Source: a virus. Taken from it: a stretch of DNA of 20,715 nucleotides. This document shows positions 1-7,248 of this stretch, piece after piece (the first letter of the stretch is position 1; each line of letters opens with the position of its first letter). A model generated the notes under the pieces. That model had not been told where the DNA came from. It saw nothing but the letters and a program-made list of their open reading frames with translations, and did no database searches. The translations under genes and the position numbers were made by a program. Location: IMG/VR virus record IMGVR_UViG_3300034684_000290, positions 1 through 20,715 of that record. One strand, given 5' to 3'.

Positions 1-214
1 CTTCCATTTCATCTGAATCATACTCTGACACGGGCCTCTTACTTCTGATGTGGAGAGCCTTTTTCAGTTTGTGTTCTGAGAGTTTATGTGCTGCAGTACC
101 TGCTTTTGCTGCCTCTCCACTTGTGTTTTCAAACTCAAGTTCAAGCCTTGCAGATGGCAAGCAGTGAAGCCATCTGTGTGAAGAAGATGCAGATAGTATT
201 GCGTGATTACCCAT
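1..214 (-). CDS. DUF2800 family phage protein, N-terminal part (runs off the left edge)
   Basis: The frame is open for 71 codons and continues past base 1, so only the N-terminus is present. It begins MGNHAILSASSSHRWLHCLP and ends near a KRPVSEYDSDEME stretch. Both are, as I remember, hallmarks of the N-terminus of DUF2800 proteins from phage replication modules, a family thought to be related to Cas4/RecB-type PD-(D/E)XK nucleases. The catalytic residues would lie beyond the window, so activity cannot be judged here. The ATG lies 9 bases after a GGAGG at 228-224 and overlaps the stop of the upstream gene by 8 bases, which points to translational coupling in one operon. Family assignment is from recalled sequence similarity, not from a search. 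Confidence 0.82.
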   Translation of the reverse strand, partial: MGNHAILSASSSHRWLHCLPSARLELEFENTSGEAAKAGTAAHKLSEHKLKKALHIRSKRPVSEYDSDEME

Positions 215-524
215 TGCCAAGAACCTCCGCATCTTTCAAGATGTCAGCATAGTAGGCCTTGTCAACTGCACTGAGCTTATCCGCACCATACTTCCCGATA
301 ATAGCTCTGACTTCCGCAGTAAAACCAAGCTGGCTTTTTTCGGCAAGGACCATACGCACTTTTTCAAGTGGGATATCCGGCTCTTTTGCTGTTTCCGACT
401 TTGTGGTAGGCACTACTTTTGGCGCAGCATCGCTTTCGGCCATTGCCTTACAAACCACTTCTATGCTGTCTGCAAGGCTTCGCATATCGCTTACCACATC
501 AAGCAGTAACTTTACTTTGCTCAA
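207..524 (-). CDS. Small conserved prophage protein, often mis-named 'rRNA biogenesis protein Rrp5'
   Basis: A protein of about 105 residues. The N-terminal helix (SKVKLLLDVVSDMRSLADS) is followed by a polar, Ala/Pro/Lys-rich linker and a C-terminal helical domain (roughly residues 53-103). Similar proteins precede DUF2800 in many Clostridia prophages and are often labelled Rrp5. Nothing in the sequence supports a ribosome-biogenesis role, and I regard the function as unknown. The layout, a helical tail and a small globular end, would suit a DNA- or protein-binding accessory of the replication module. A TTG at 524 is preferred as start because it lies 8 bases after AAAGGAGG; the ATG at 530 is only 2 bases from that site. 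The start lies inside the upstream gene, and the 26-base overlap suggests coupling. Confidence 0.75.
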   Translation of the reverse strand: MSKVKLLLDVVSDMRSLADSIEVVCKAMAESDAAPKVVPTTKSETAKEPDIPLEKVRMVLAEKSQLGFTAEVRAIIGKYGADKLSAVDKAYYADILKDAEVLGNG

Positions 525-717
525 GTTCATTTCCTCCTTTCGTAGTCTCACAGATAGCAAGTTCCTGGACGCTATCTCCCGGAATAAGAATCGTTACACG
601 CTGTTTATCTCCAAGGAGGAAACGTAGAATGCGCTCCCTTACGGTGACATTACGGCAAGTAACGATTCCGCCTGTCTGTGGCATTTTTGAAACACTGATC
701 TTCAAGTTGTGTTTCAT
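499..717 (-). CDS. Small conserved prophage protein, first gene of the early operon
   Basis: A 72-residue basic protein beginning MKHNLKISVSKMPQTGG, with a central basic segment (RNVTVRERILRFLLGDKQ) and a beta-rich stretch (VTILIPGDSVQELAICE). I recognise it as a type seen beside the Rrp5-labelled gene and DUF2800 in Clostridia prophages, but know no function. Two starts are possible. The ATG at 717 follows AGAGGTGAAGGAT and matches the usual N-terminus. The ATG at 744 follows GGGGAGTAAATA and would add 9 residues. Its last codons contain the ribosome site of the next gene. It is the first gene after the lysis terminator, so it should have its own promoter in 745-808, but I see no convincing -35/-10 pair there. 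Confidence 0.72.
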   Translation of the reverse strand: MKHNLKISVSKMPQTGGIVTCRNVTVRERILRFLLGDKQRVTILIPGDSVQELAICETTKGGNELEQSKVTA

Positions 718-808
718 ATCCTTCACCTCTTTCTGAAGGGTCATTATTTACTCCCCTCTATCTGGTAGCCATGGGAGGGATGGAAATCTGACGGTTTTGT
801 AAAATTGC

Positions 809-850
809 AAAAAAATAATGCCCTCAGAAGTTTTAAACCTCCAAGGGCAT
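809..850 (-). terminator. Strong intrinsic terminator after the lysis genes
   Basis: On the minus strand a 7-bp outer stem (ATGCCCT with AGGGCAT) encloses a second 7-bp stem (GAGGTTT with AAACTTC, one G-U pair). A T-rich run follows. It begins 10 bases after the amidase stop codon and closes the late operon. It also separates the lysis genes from the early operon that starts near 744. Confidence 0.9.
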
Positions 851-859
851 AGTGCTTAC

Positions 860-1549
860 TTATTCGATTTTAATAAAGGCATCCGTAAAGCCTGCAGCTT
901 TTACTCTGGCCAGCATAGCGTCCGCATTAGACTTAACACTGTAGGCACCGACCTGAACTCGGTAAAGCTTTTTAGTTGGTGGAGCAGTAACCGTCAGTAG
1001 CTTTTTAACGTCAGCCCTGAAAGTATCCATACTCTTACCATGCCTAGAAAACCAGTGCCGAGGATCTCCGTGGTTGCTGGCGATTTTCTTTTGATAGCCT
1101 TCATAGTGGCCAATGATATCTTTCTCCGTCAGGTCATAGAGTTTGCAAAGGTGTGCACAAAGCTCAGTGGCTTCTTTATAAACTGCATTGAAGTAGGATG
1201 CATCGGACAGATTGTCTTCACAGATCTCAAATCCGATATGACTATCGTTTGCGTCACCACCTGCATGCCAGCCTCTATGATCCCATGGCAGGGTCTGATA
1301 GGTAGCGATGGTCCCATTTTTAAGTTTTCCAACAAAGGCATGGACACATACTTGCCTCCCACTGGGTCTATGCTGGTTCCAATGATTGTTGTACTGGTTT
1401 TCTCCCAAGATGCCATCATCTGGACCAACGTATCTACGAAGATATGGATTGTTAGCTCCGGTGCTGTGGACCATTATGCCTTTGGGTTTGATTCTTCTCC
1501 CCACTTTATAGCATTCATTTTCTGTAAAGATTAGTTTTTTAAGGTTCAT
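860..1549 (-). CDS. Endolysin: N-acetylmuramoyl-L-alanine amidase with C-terminal SPOR domain
   Basis: A 229-residue protein predicted to cut the amide bond between N-acetylmuramic acid and L-alanine in peptidoglycan at the end of infection. Residues about 20-180 form an Amidase_2 (T7 lysozyme/PGRP-like) domain. Likely zinc ligands and active-site residues are His28 in MVHSTG, His148 in GHYEG and the H160-GDP motif, with the conserved GWHAGG at 93-98. A short Thr/Pro linker (about 187-193) leads to a SPOR-type repeat at about 195-229 (LYRVQVGAYSV onward), a domain known to bind peptidoglycan strands lacking stem peptides. There is no signal peptide, so export should depend on the holin just upstream. 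A GGAGG site precedes the ATG. A strong terminator follows. Confidence 0.93.
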   Translation of the reverse strand: MNLKKLIFTENECYKVGRRIKPKGIMVHSTGANNPYLRRYVGPDDGILGENQYNNHWNQHRPSGRQVCVHAFVGKLKNGTIATYQTLPWDHRGWHAGGDANDSHIGFEICEDNLSDASYFNAVYKEATELCAHLCKLYDLTEKDIIGHYEGYQKKIASNHGDPRHWFSRHGKSMDTFRADVKKLLTVTAPPTKKLYRVQVGAYSVKSNADAMLARVKAAGFTDAFIKIE

Positions 1550-1577
1550 TGTTCTCCTCCTTCAAGATGGCCACGCA

Positions 1578-1994
1578 TTACTTTGTTCCATCCTTATCGC
1601 CACCATCTTTTAGCTGTTCAAGGATCTCTTTGAGTTTCTCAGGTACAGGAAGCCCGATTCTTGTTGAGTTTTCAATGATGCTGATTCCTTCATTGGATAG
1701 ATAAAAGAAGATAACAGCAGTTCTAATGGCACCACCATCTCCGATAATGTTCTGGTCAATAATGTGAGCAATGCCTACCAGAGAGAAGATCACTACTTTC
1801 TTGAAAATGCCCCGAGCACCTACATCACTTGAAAGATGCTTTTCTAAAATGGCGCACATCACTCCAAGAATATAGTCAATCACCACAAAGGCGATCAGGG
1901 CATATAAAAATCCATCGTAACCTCCTAGAAACCAGCCAAGCCAACCACCAATGGCTGCAAAAGCCATTTGAATAAAAGTCCAAATATCTCTCAT
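1578..1994 (-). CDS. Phage holin, Phage_holin_4 (toxin secretion/phage lysis) family
   Basis: A 138-residue membrane protein expected to form inner-membrane lesions that release the endolysin. About four hydrophobic segments are visible, near residues 8-25, 28-50, 66-82 and 89-107, followed by a charged C-terminal tail (EKLKEILEQLKDGGDKDGTK). The motif FYLSNEGISIIEN followed by RIGLPVP is typical of the family. Its size is normal. It sits directly before the amidase, giving the usual two-gene lysis cassette. The ribosome site (GCGAGGAAATTAC before ATG) is weaker than those of most neighbours, and an intrinsic terminator lies just upstream. Both could keep holin expression low until late. Confidence 0.93.
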   Translation of the reverse strand: MRDIWTFIQMAFAAIGGWLGWFLGGYDGFLYALIAFVVIDYILGVMCAILEKHLSSDVGARGIFKKVVIFSLVGIAHIIDQNIIGDGGAIRTAVIFFYLSNEGISIIENSTRIGLPVPEKLKEILEQLKDGGDKDGTK

Positions 1995-2022
1995 GTAATT
2001 TCCTCGCTTTCATTTTTGTGTA

Positions 2023-2049
2023 TAAAAAAATGCCCTATTTATAAGGCAT
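2023..2049 (-). terminator. Intrinsic terminator between the baseplate and lysis genes
   Basis: Read on the minus strand, the 20-base ATGCCTTATAAATAGGGCAT folds on itself with about nine pairs (one G-U) and is followed by a run of seven T. It starts 6 bases after the stop of the hub-like gene and ends about 30 bases before the holin start. It would reduce read-through from the tail genes into the lysis cassette. Confidence 0.8.
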
Positions 2050-2055
2050 CAGTTC

Positions 2056-3411
2056 TTATTCATAAACCCTGCTACTGCTAGTTTTATCTTTTGTTATCTT
2101 TCCGATGTAGTCACTAAGTCTTCCTTTTCCAATTCTTCCTCCGCTGTCCACTGTAAAATCAGTGTAGAATCCGTCCTTCCCAAACCTGTGAGTTATTTCA
2201 GTTATGAGTCCAAGGTTAGAAGAACCTTTATCACTAACAATTACTGCTTCGTCTCCAAGTATAAGTTGTGGTCTGAATGGCCCAGTGAAACTCTCGATCT
2301 TACCAACATACTGAAGGCTTAGAGCTATCTGGTTTGCATAGTTTTCTGCATCGGTTAGTGAGGTTCCTTCAGGCACATTCACATACAGAGTTTTATTAGC
2401 CTGTAAATTCCAGCCGGTATAGGTTTCAACATCCCTATAGACCTTAAGAGAGAAGTTTTGGTTGTGGACGCATACTCGTCTATAGGCTTCTTGATCATCC
2501 CGTACAATGCTTCTTGTAAAAATGTCTTTACCCCTGTAAAAGGTGTAGGTGGTATTTCTTGTAAAGCCAGCATAGTTTGAAGATCCAATTACTACCGTTC
2601 CATCTACAAGTTCTTTTACTTGCCACCCATCCAGAGCCTTTAGAATCTCCATGATCCCTTCAAGACAGCTCATGTTCGCATCAAATTGATAGCCTGCATA
2701 AGTGCTGGTGTTTTCTACAAGCATCTCATCTGAGCTTATGTTTGCCCGAAACAGTATATCCTTCAAAATCTCATGGAGAACCATGTAGGGATATGAGTTC
2801 TCCTCATCAAAGCTTTGATCCCCTAGGGCTTTTCCGATTATGTTTCTACCATCCACACTGATAGCTTCAGATAGAAGAGAAAAATTGCTTCGATCCACAT
2901 AGAATACTCCCATTGGGTAAGGTTCACTATCTCCCATAACAAGTTCAAACTCCACTTTGCTTCCTGGAGATAGAAGGCTTGATTCTTCAGATATGGCCAC
3001 ATTACCTTCATACTCAGGATTTTCATTCATAGGATTATCAAGGCCTAAGGTAAAGGAGGCGATAGGGGTATCCATAGAATGCTTAATTGAACCACTTTTA
3101 AGGTATCGCTCCATCTCAAAAGCAAACTCATAGATTAATAGCTTATGGGTATCAGAGGTTCTGTAGCTTCCCACAACACCAAATCCCTGAAGAATTTGAA
3201 GCTCTAGCTGCTTGATTGTAACATCAGGACTGATCTTTATAGGAGAGAGCCAGGTGGGAGAGCTATACTCCCCGTTTAATTTCTCAGAAGGCTTTCCATA
3301 AAGTTCCTCACCTGTGAGATAAAAGAGCTGTCCTTCTGTCTTTGGAAACTGAAGAAAGTCAGGATATTTTCCCTGACCCACTATTCCCGTTGTAGAGAAA
3401 ACAAGTTCCAT
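2056..3411 (-). CDS. Tail/baseplate protein, hub-like (candidate tail-associated protein)
   Basis: A 451-residue protein at the end of the tail region, directly before the lysis terminator. Residues about 90-200 contain DTPIASFTLGLDNPMNENPE and VMGDSEPYPMGVFYVDR, a layout like the first beta-barrel of gp27/XkdQ-type baseplate hubs. Residues about 200-270 (SYPYMVLHEILKDILFRAN onward) resemble the helical insertion of those hubs. A second beta-rich half follows, with GLITEITHRF near residues 411-420. I infer a hub or Tal role from this pattern and its position. There is no visible peptidase or glycosidase motif. The start at 3411 follows the preceding stop without a gap (TAGATG). Annotation as an unknown tail protein is the safe alternative. 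Confidence 0.6.
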   Translation of the reverse strand: MELVFSTTGIVGQGKYPDFLQFPKTEGQLFYLTGEELYGKPSEKLNGEYSSPTWLSPIKISPDVTIKQLELQILQGFGVVGSYRTSDTHKLLIYEFAFEMERYLKSGSIKHSMDTPIASFTLGLDNPMNENPEYEGNVAISEESSLLSPGSKVEFELVMGDSEPYPMGVFYVDRSNFSLLSEAISVDGRNIIGKALGDQSFDEENSYPYMVLHEILKDILFRANISSDEMLVENTSTYAGYQFDANMSCLEGIMEILKALDGWQVKELVDGTVVIGSSNYAGFTRNTTYTFYRGKDIFTRSIVRDDQEAYRRVCVHNQNFSLKVYRDVETYTGWNLQANKTLYVNVPEGTSLTDAENYANQIALSLQYVGKIESFTGPFRPQLILGDEAVIVSDKGSSNLGLITEITHRFGKDGFYTDFTVDSGGRIGKGRLSDYIGKITKDKTSSSRVYE

Positions 3412-3555
3412 CTAATCACCTACTTCATCCTTATCCTCTGAAAGCTCAAGCTTAAGTTCATGTCTTTTACCGCATTTAATGCAGACCACATAGTCTCTAA
3501 TGGTCTCATAGTAAAACTCCTGACCACATTCACATTTTATGTTTCCTTTCTTCAT
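3412..3555 (-). CDS. 47-residue zinc-ribbon protein between tail genes
   Basis: A small gene of 48 codons including the stop. It begins MKKGNIKCECGQEF, and four cysteines at positions 8, 10, 25 and 28 form a CxC-(14)-CxxC set, a compact zinc ribbon. An acidic tail follows (LSEDKDEVGD). The ATG at 3555 abuts the stop of the preceding gene (TAGATG), the ribosome site GGGGAGGGG lies within that gene's end, and its stop TAG abuts the ATG of the next gene. This exact packing supports a real gene. Small Com-like or DNA-directed zinc ribbons occur in some phage tail regions, but I cannot assign a role. It might act as a translational regulator or a small structural piece. Confidence 0.78.
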   Translation of the reverse strand: MKKGNIKCECGQEFYYETIRDYVVCIKCGKRHELKLELSEDKDEVGD

Positions 3556-5025
3556 CTAGATCCCCTCCCCAAGTACTAAAACAGCCTCGGCATTAAGAAG
3601 ATAATTGGTACCCTTAGGTATCTCGTTGATATGGTGTCTTTTGATGAGCACGATATCTCCTTCTTGTAGAACTGTTGTGTTAAACTTCATCATTGGAAGC
3701 AGGTAGCTTTGCCAGTCAAATAGTTCCATGCTTCCATAGCCTTCTGTAATGTAGCAGTTAATTCTCAAATACTTCTGAGTGGTGTTGATATGGATATATC
3801 TATAGGTAGTTTCATTGGAACCATATCCCAATCCGGTAACGTAATTGACCCATGCATCTTCAGAGTTATCCTTTGTTGCAAAATCATAGTAGCTTCTGGC
3901 ATACCCTTGCCTTGTCCTAAAGCTGATAACAAAATTAAAGCCTTCCTCTGAATAAAGCTCAACCATCCCGCATTGTCTCGTACTACTAATTGTCCCGGTG
4001 TGGAAGTAATGATTATTGATAACTTCAGTCCATTTTGCATAAGATGTTGGAATAACAAGGACATTAAGAAAACTAAATTCCTCGCTTGTATAATTGAAGT
4101 CGCCAAACTCCGTGAAGTAGTGGTCTGTGATCACATTACCATTTACCTTGACTTCTTCAATATCAGTGGTCTTAAAGTTTAGAAACAGCTTGTTGGCTGC
4201 GGCTTCCTCCGCAGAAACCACATACTCATAATACATATCTCCGTCAAAGGTCACAGGCAGAGACCCAACACCTGTCCATATCAGCCTATCCACCGGGATG
4301 TCGAGTTTTCTATCCTTGAAGGTCTTACCGAAGTATCTGCTGCCTGTAGCCTCTATTCCAAGAACAGCATAATTGCTGAACTGACAATTGAGTTTTCTGG
4401 TTCTTGCAACTGCATCTGTGGTAGCTGTCGCACTCATGCCAACATTCGGTTGGCATAGATATTTACTGGTTGATATGGCCAAGGTGTTAGAGGGTACGCT
4501 TCCTGCACCAGCCAGGTAGTCTCTAAGGGTCGTATACCATTCACCGCCATCTGTAAACTCATCAAACTCAACAAATACTGTGGCATAGATATCTATGATC
4601 CTTACAGGTGTCTTTTCTATGGTTAGTTGATTTCCTTCGGCATCAGTTATCATGGCATGGGTATTTATGTTGGTTGTGGTCTCGCTGATGCCTACCTCTG
4701 TTAAGATGTTTCCATTAAACTCAGTCGCTTCAAGCCTTATGGACTTGGTCCATTTAGATACAGGAAATGCCCTGATCAGCTCTACGGTGGAGCAAGGTTT
4801 ATTGCCCACTCGGTTAAAAAGTGTGGTTCTTGTTGGATCCATGGTTCCACTACCAGTGCCAAACACGATCTGGTCAAAGTAACTGCTAAAAGCCACAAGC
4901 CTGGTATAAATCCTATCAAGGACCATATTTTCAGCTTGGCCTCTTAATTCCACTTCACCGGTATCTGCATTGGTTACTTCGATGTCAAATCTATTGTGAA
5001 ACTTGGGTTTTATCTCTGCCCTCAT
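3556..5025 (-). CDS. Large tail/baseplate protein of unknown function
   Basis: A 489-residue protein. The N-terminal part (KPKFHNRFDIEVTNADTGE, then AENMVLDRIYTRL and IVFGTGSGTMDPTRTTLF) resembles the N-terminal attachment region of tail or baseplate appendage proteins in Firmicutes phages, which usually dock on the tail tip. The rest is beta-rich with many aromatic residues and no recognisable catalytic motif, consistent with a binding or fibre-like role. The ATG at 5025 is chosen because GGAGG lies 7 bases before it; an ATG at 5031 is directly against the site. It starts 12 bases after the F5/8C gene and abuts the zinc-ribbon gene. Its exact job in the tail is inferred from position only. 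Confidence 0.6.
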   Translation of the reverse strand: MRAEIKPKFHNRFDIEVTNADTGEVELRGQAENMVLDRIYTRLVAFSSYFDQIVFGTGSGTMDPTRTTLFNRVGNKPCSTVELIRAFPVSKWTKSIRLEATEFNGNILTEVGISETTTNINTHAMITDAEGNQLTIEKTPVRIIDIYATVFVEFDEFTDGGEWYTTLRDYLAGAGSVPSNTLAISTSKYLCQPNVGMSATATTDAVARTRKLNCQFSNYAVLGIEATGSRYFGKTFKDRKLDIPVDRLIWTGVGSLPVTFDGDMYYEYVVSAEEAAANKLFLNFKTTDIEEVKVNGNVITDHYFTEFGDFNYTSEEFSFLNVLVIPTSYAKWTEVINNHYFHTGTISSTRQCGMVELYSEEGFNFVISFRTRQGYARSYYDFATKDNSEDAWVNYVTGLGYGSNETTYRYIHINTTQKYLRINCYITEGYGSMELFDWQSYLLPMMKFNTTVLQEGDIVLIKRHHINEIPKGTNYLLNAEAVLVLGEGI

Positions 5026-5036
5026 GCTCATTCCTC

Positions 5037-5957
5037 CTATGGATTTTCAATACTTGAATAGATCAGCTGGGTTGCTATTGTAAGTCCAACGACCCGTATT
5101 CTCTCGGATAGGTCGTATATATTGTGATAGGTTATTGGTATCAAAATTGTTGTGGTATTTGTTCCTACCGTTAACCTTTCCTCGATGCCAGGATTAGGTG
5201 AGGAGATGAGCTCTGTTGGATCAAAGCCTACTGTAAAGTCCTCCACAGCGCCACCATACCCGATGAGATTTCCCAGCTGACCTTTGTAATGAATGGTGAT
5301 CGCACCTTCTACTTCATCAAAGGCTTCCTGGTAGTTATCATGCAAAGTAATTAGAAGGGTATTTTCCTCAGTAGGATGATGCTCGATTTTCTTAATGGCA
5401 TAGTCTACTTCCTTAAGCTCTCCACCAACAAAGTCTCTTTGAAGTCCAGTTATCTTAATAGCTTTTTCTTCATGAACAAATGCCTCTATCTCATAGAGGT
5501 AAAGGTAGCTTGAATATCTGGTGGTTATGGTCCATCTGTGGTAAAGATAAGCATCAGCATACTGCCAGTAATATTCCTTCCAACCTTGCGTATCCTCGCT
5601 TGTTCCAGTAAATAGATCCGTCCAGTTGACTCCATCATCACTACCTTGAACCTTGAAATCCTTTGGTCTATAGCTGCTCCCCAAATACCACCTGAAGCCT
5701 CCAAGTCTTATGGGTCTTACTGTACTTACCTGAATCCATTGCTCACCGGTCGTCCTTGTATACCACATGGAGGAAGTAGATCCATCAAAGGCATTGGAAG
5801 GTGGGTATGAAGCAGAATAGGTACTACTTGCCCCGTAGAACCCAAATAGGTTTACGAACCTCCCAACGATAAAGGGTAGTTTAGGCAGTATCTCAAGGTT
5901 TCCCATCACCCTGTCACTAAATCTAATGGCAATCTTCTTTCCTTCACTCTTACTCAT
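5037..5957 (-). CDS. Tail protein with F5/8 type C (discoidin-like) carbohydrate-binding domain
   Basis: A 306-residue protein. Residues about 36-161 fit an F5/8 type C domain: ASSTYSASYPPSNAFDGSTS, then MWYT, WIQV, RLGGFRWYLG, the KDFKVQGSDDGVNW motif and a final YLYEIEAF strand. These domains are jelly rolls that bind sugars or membranes, so a host-surface role is likely. Residues about 163-250 form a second beta module (KAIKITGLQRDFVGGELKEV, then ITIHYKGQLGNL), perhaps like the SwmB or bacterial Ig-type modules. The C-terminus carries LIPITYHNIYDLSERIRV, echoed in the upstream protein. The gene overlaps its upstream neighbour by 8 bases. The domain call is firm; the receptor-binding role is inference. 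Confidence 0.8.
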   Translation of the reverse strand: MSKSEGKKIAIRFSDRVMGNLEILPKLPFIVGRFVNLFGFYGASSTYSASYPPSNAFDGSTSSMWYTRTTGEQWIQVSTVRPIRLGGFRWYLGSSYRPKDFKVQGSDDGVNWTDLFTGTSEDTQGWKEYYWQYADAYLYHRWTITTRYSSYLYLYEIEAFVHEEKAIKITGLQRDFVGGELKEVDYAIKKIEHHPTEENTLLITLHDNYQEAFDEVEGAITIHYKGQLGNLIGYGGAVEDFTVGFDPTELISSPNPGIEERLTVGTNTTTILIPITYHNIYDLSERIRVVGLTIATQLIYSSIENP

Positions 5958-7248
5958 TCCACACCTCCTCCACCACAGGTAGCGGTATCTCTATTGGCAC
6001 CAGATTAACTGGTGTGAACTCTATAACGAAGTCATCCATCATAAGACCAAGCTGTGTTTTAAGGTTCTTAATGGTAAGTCTGACACTCCCTTGAGCATTG
6101 TTCATACCAACCAGAGTCTCCTCAGATACTGAAGCTTGATACTTGTTTCCTCCAATATGAGTCACATTCCCAACCGGAATCACCATTCCAAAGTACATAT
6201 CCTCCAGAAATAGGTTCACCACTTGAAGCTCACACATGGGGTAAAGAGTTTCAAACTGTATGGTTCTACCCCAGTCACCGTTTCCATCATCAAGGTTCTC
6301 GATCCATAAAAATTTATTATAAGCATCATGAAAAATGTGCTCTAAACCCGCTGAATAAGGAGAGTAGACCCTAATGGTTTCTGCAGGCTCAAACACATCA
6401 TGATAGGTAATCTTTATCAGTTCTGTCTTTGACTTCTCCAAATATGGCTTTATGGTTTCTGTTGCTATGGCCATACCAGCCCAGTTTCTCTCTGTGACCA
6501 TCCAGTGGATGTTTCCTGAAGAATCCTCAATGGTAAACCCCATCCTAAAGTCATTGGTGATAAACATATTAAGGGATATGGCAGTGGCAGTGAACTCCGC
6601 AAGCAGCCTTTCAGGCTCCCAGACATTAGTAAAGTCCACAGTCTGACAGTAGCTTGAATAATATACCTTCCCATCAGTTTTAATATAGGAAACGATGATC
6701 CCCTGGTCCTTGTCCGGAAAGTTCACATTCTTCCAGCCTCTTATGGCTTTGACTTTCGTAACTGAAGAGGAGATCTGCCTTTTTGTCTCACTTAAATCCC
6801 ACAGCTGACTCCATAAGACTCCATCTGAATCCACCCAGAAAATAAAGGGCTTCTCGTCCGTTGCAAGTCTCCACTTTCTCCTATGAAGCTGCCAGTTTCC
6901 GTTAAAAGCTATGGCCACAGCGCTTCCTTCCCCAAGTTCAAACTGCTGAACCCAGCCTAGCTTAAAGTAATCAGGATATTTCCTGATTGAGGTTTTAACA
7001 ATTCCATCTTCAATATGGATCTCATAGATACTGTCAGGTGACCCATAGGGAACTCTTCTTCTTGCTGCTAGGGATATGTCTCCTAAATTGTCTGCAGTCC
7101 TTATGGTTTCAACGGTCCAGTAGTCTGAATCCATTACGGTGGTCCTGGCCCTGCTTATCCTTATACTCATCTTTGGATCAGCCTTGTTAGCTGGGGTTTG
7201 CTGTGTGCTTGTTAGCTTTTCGTTCAAGTGGGGGGTGACACTTCTCAC
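5950..7248 (-). CDS. Tail/baseplate protein with propeller-like repeats
   Basis: A 432-residue protein with a GTG start 7 bases after GGAGG and a 4-base GTGA overlap with the upstream stop. Residues about 72-252 contain several strand pairs with a turn of the form D-x-x-G followed by an aromatic or hydrophobic strand: KPFIFWVDSDGVLWSQLWD (133-151), QGIIVSYIKTDGKVYYSSY (182-200) and MGFTIEDSSGNIHWMVT (236-252). This looks like a beta-propeller with degenerate Asp-box-type turns, but I cannot confirm the fold. A later module has LIKITYHDVFEPAETIRV (277-294), and the C-terminus (DFVIEFTPVNLVPIEI) is beta-rich. No enzyme active site is evident. Its place between the tail tip and the F5/8C protein suggests a structural or receptor-binding baseplate component. 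Confidence 0.6.
   Translation of the reverse strand: MRSVTPHLNEKLTSTQQTPANKADPKMSIRISRARTTVMDSDYWTVETIRTADNLGDISLAARRRVPYGSPDSIYEIHIEDGIVKTSIRKYPDYFKLGWVQQFELGEGSAVAIAFNGNWQLHRRKWRLATDEKPFIFWVDSDGVLWSQLWDLSETKRQISSSVTKVKAIRGWKNVNFPDKDQGIIVSYIKTDGKVYYSSYCQTVDFTNVWEPERLLAEFTATAISLNMFITNDFRMGFTIEDSSGNIHWMVTERNWAGMAIATETIKPYLEKSKTELIKITYHDVFEPAETIRVYSPYSAGLEHIFHDAYNKFLWIENLDDGNGDWGRTIQFETLYPMCELQVVNLFLEDMYFGMVIPVGNVTHIGGNKYQASVSEETLVGMNNAQGSVRLTIKNLKTQLGLMMDDFVIEFTPVNLVPIEIPLPVVEEVWNE

Noticed and set aside
207-524. A real ribosome-biogenesis (Rrp5) function
   Set aside because: Rrp5 is a large eukaryotic S1-repeat protein. This protein is about 105 residues and has no S1 domain, so the name is a propagated label.
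745-808. A promoter for the early operon
   Set aside because: Only weak candidates such as TTGCAA are present and no matching -10 box lies at suitable distance. A promoter probably exists but cannot be placed from sequence alone.
1040-1534. A 164-codon open frame on the plus strand
   Set aside because: It lies opposite the amidase gene, whose catalytic motifs are clear. It has no ribosome site and no family resemblance.
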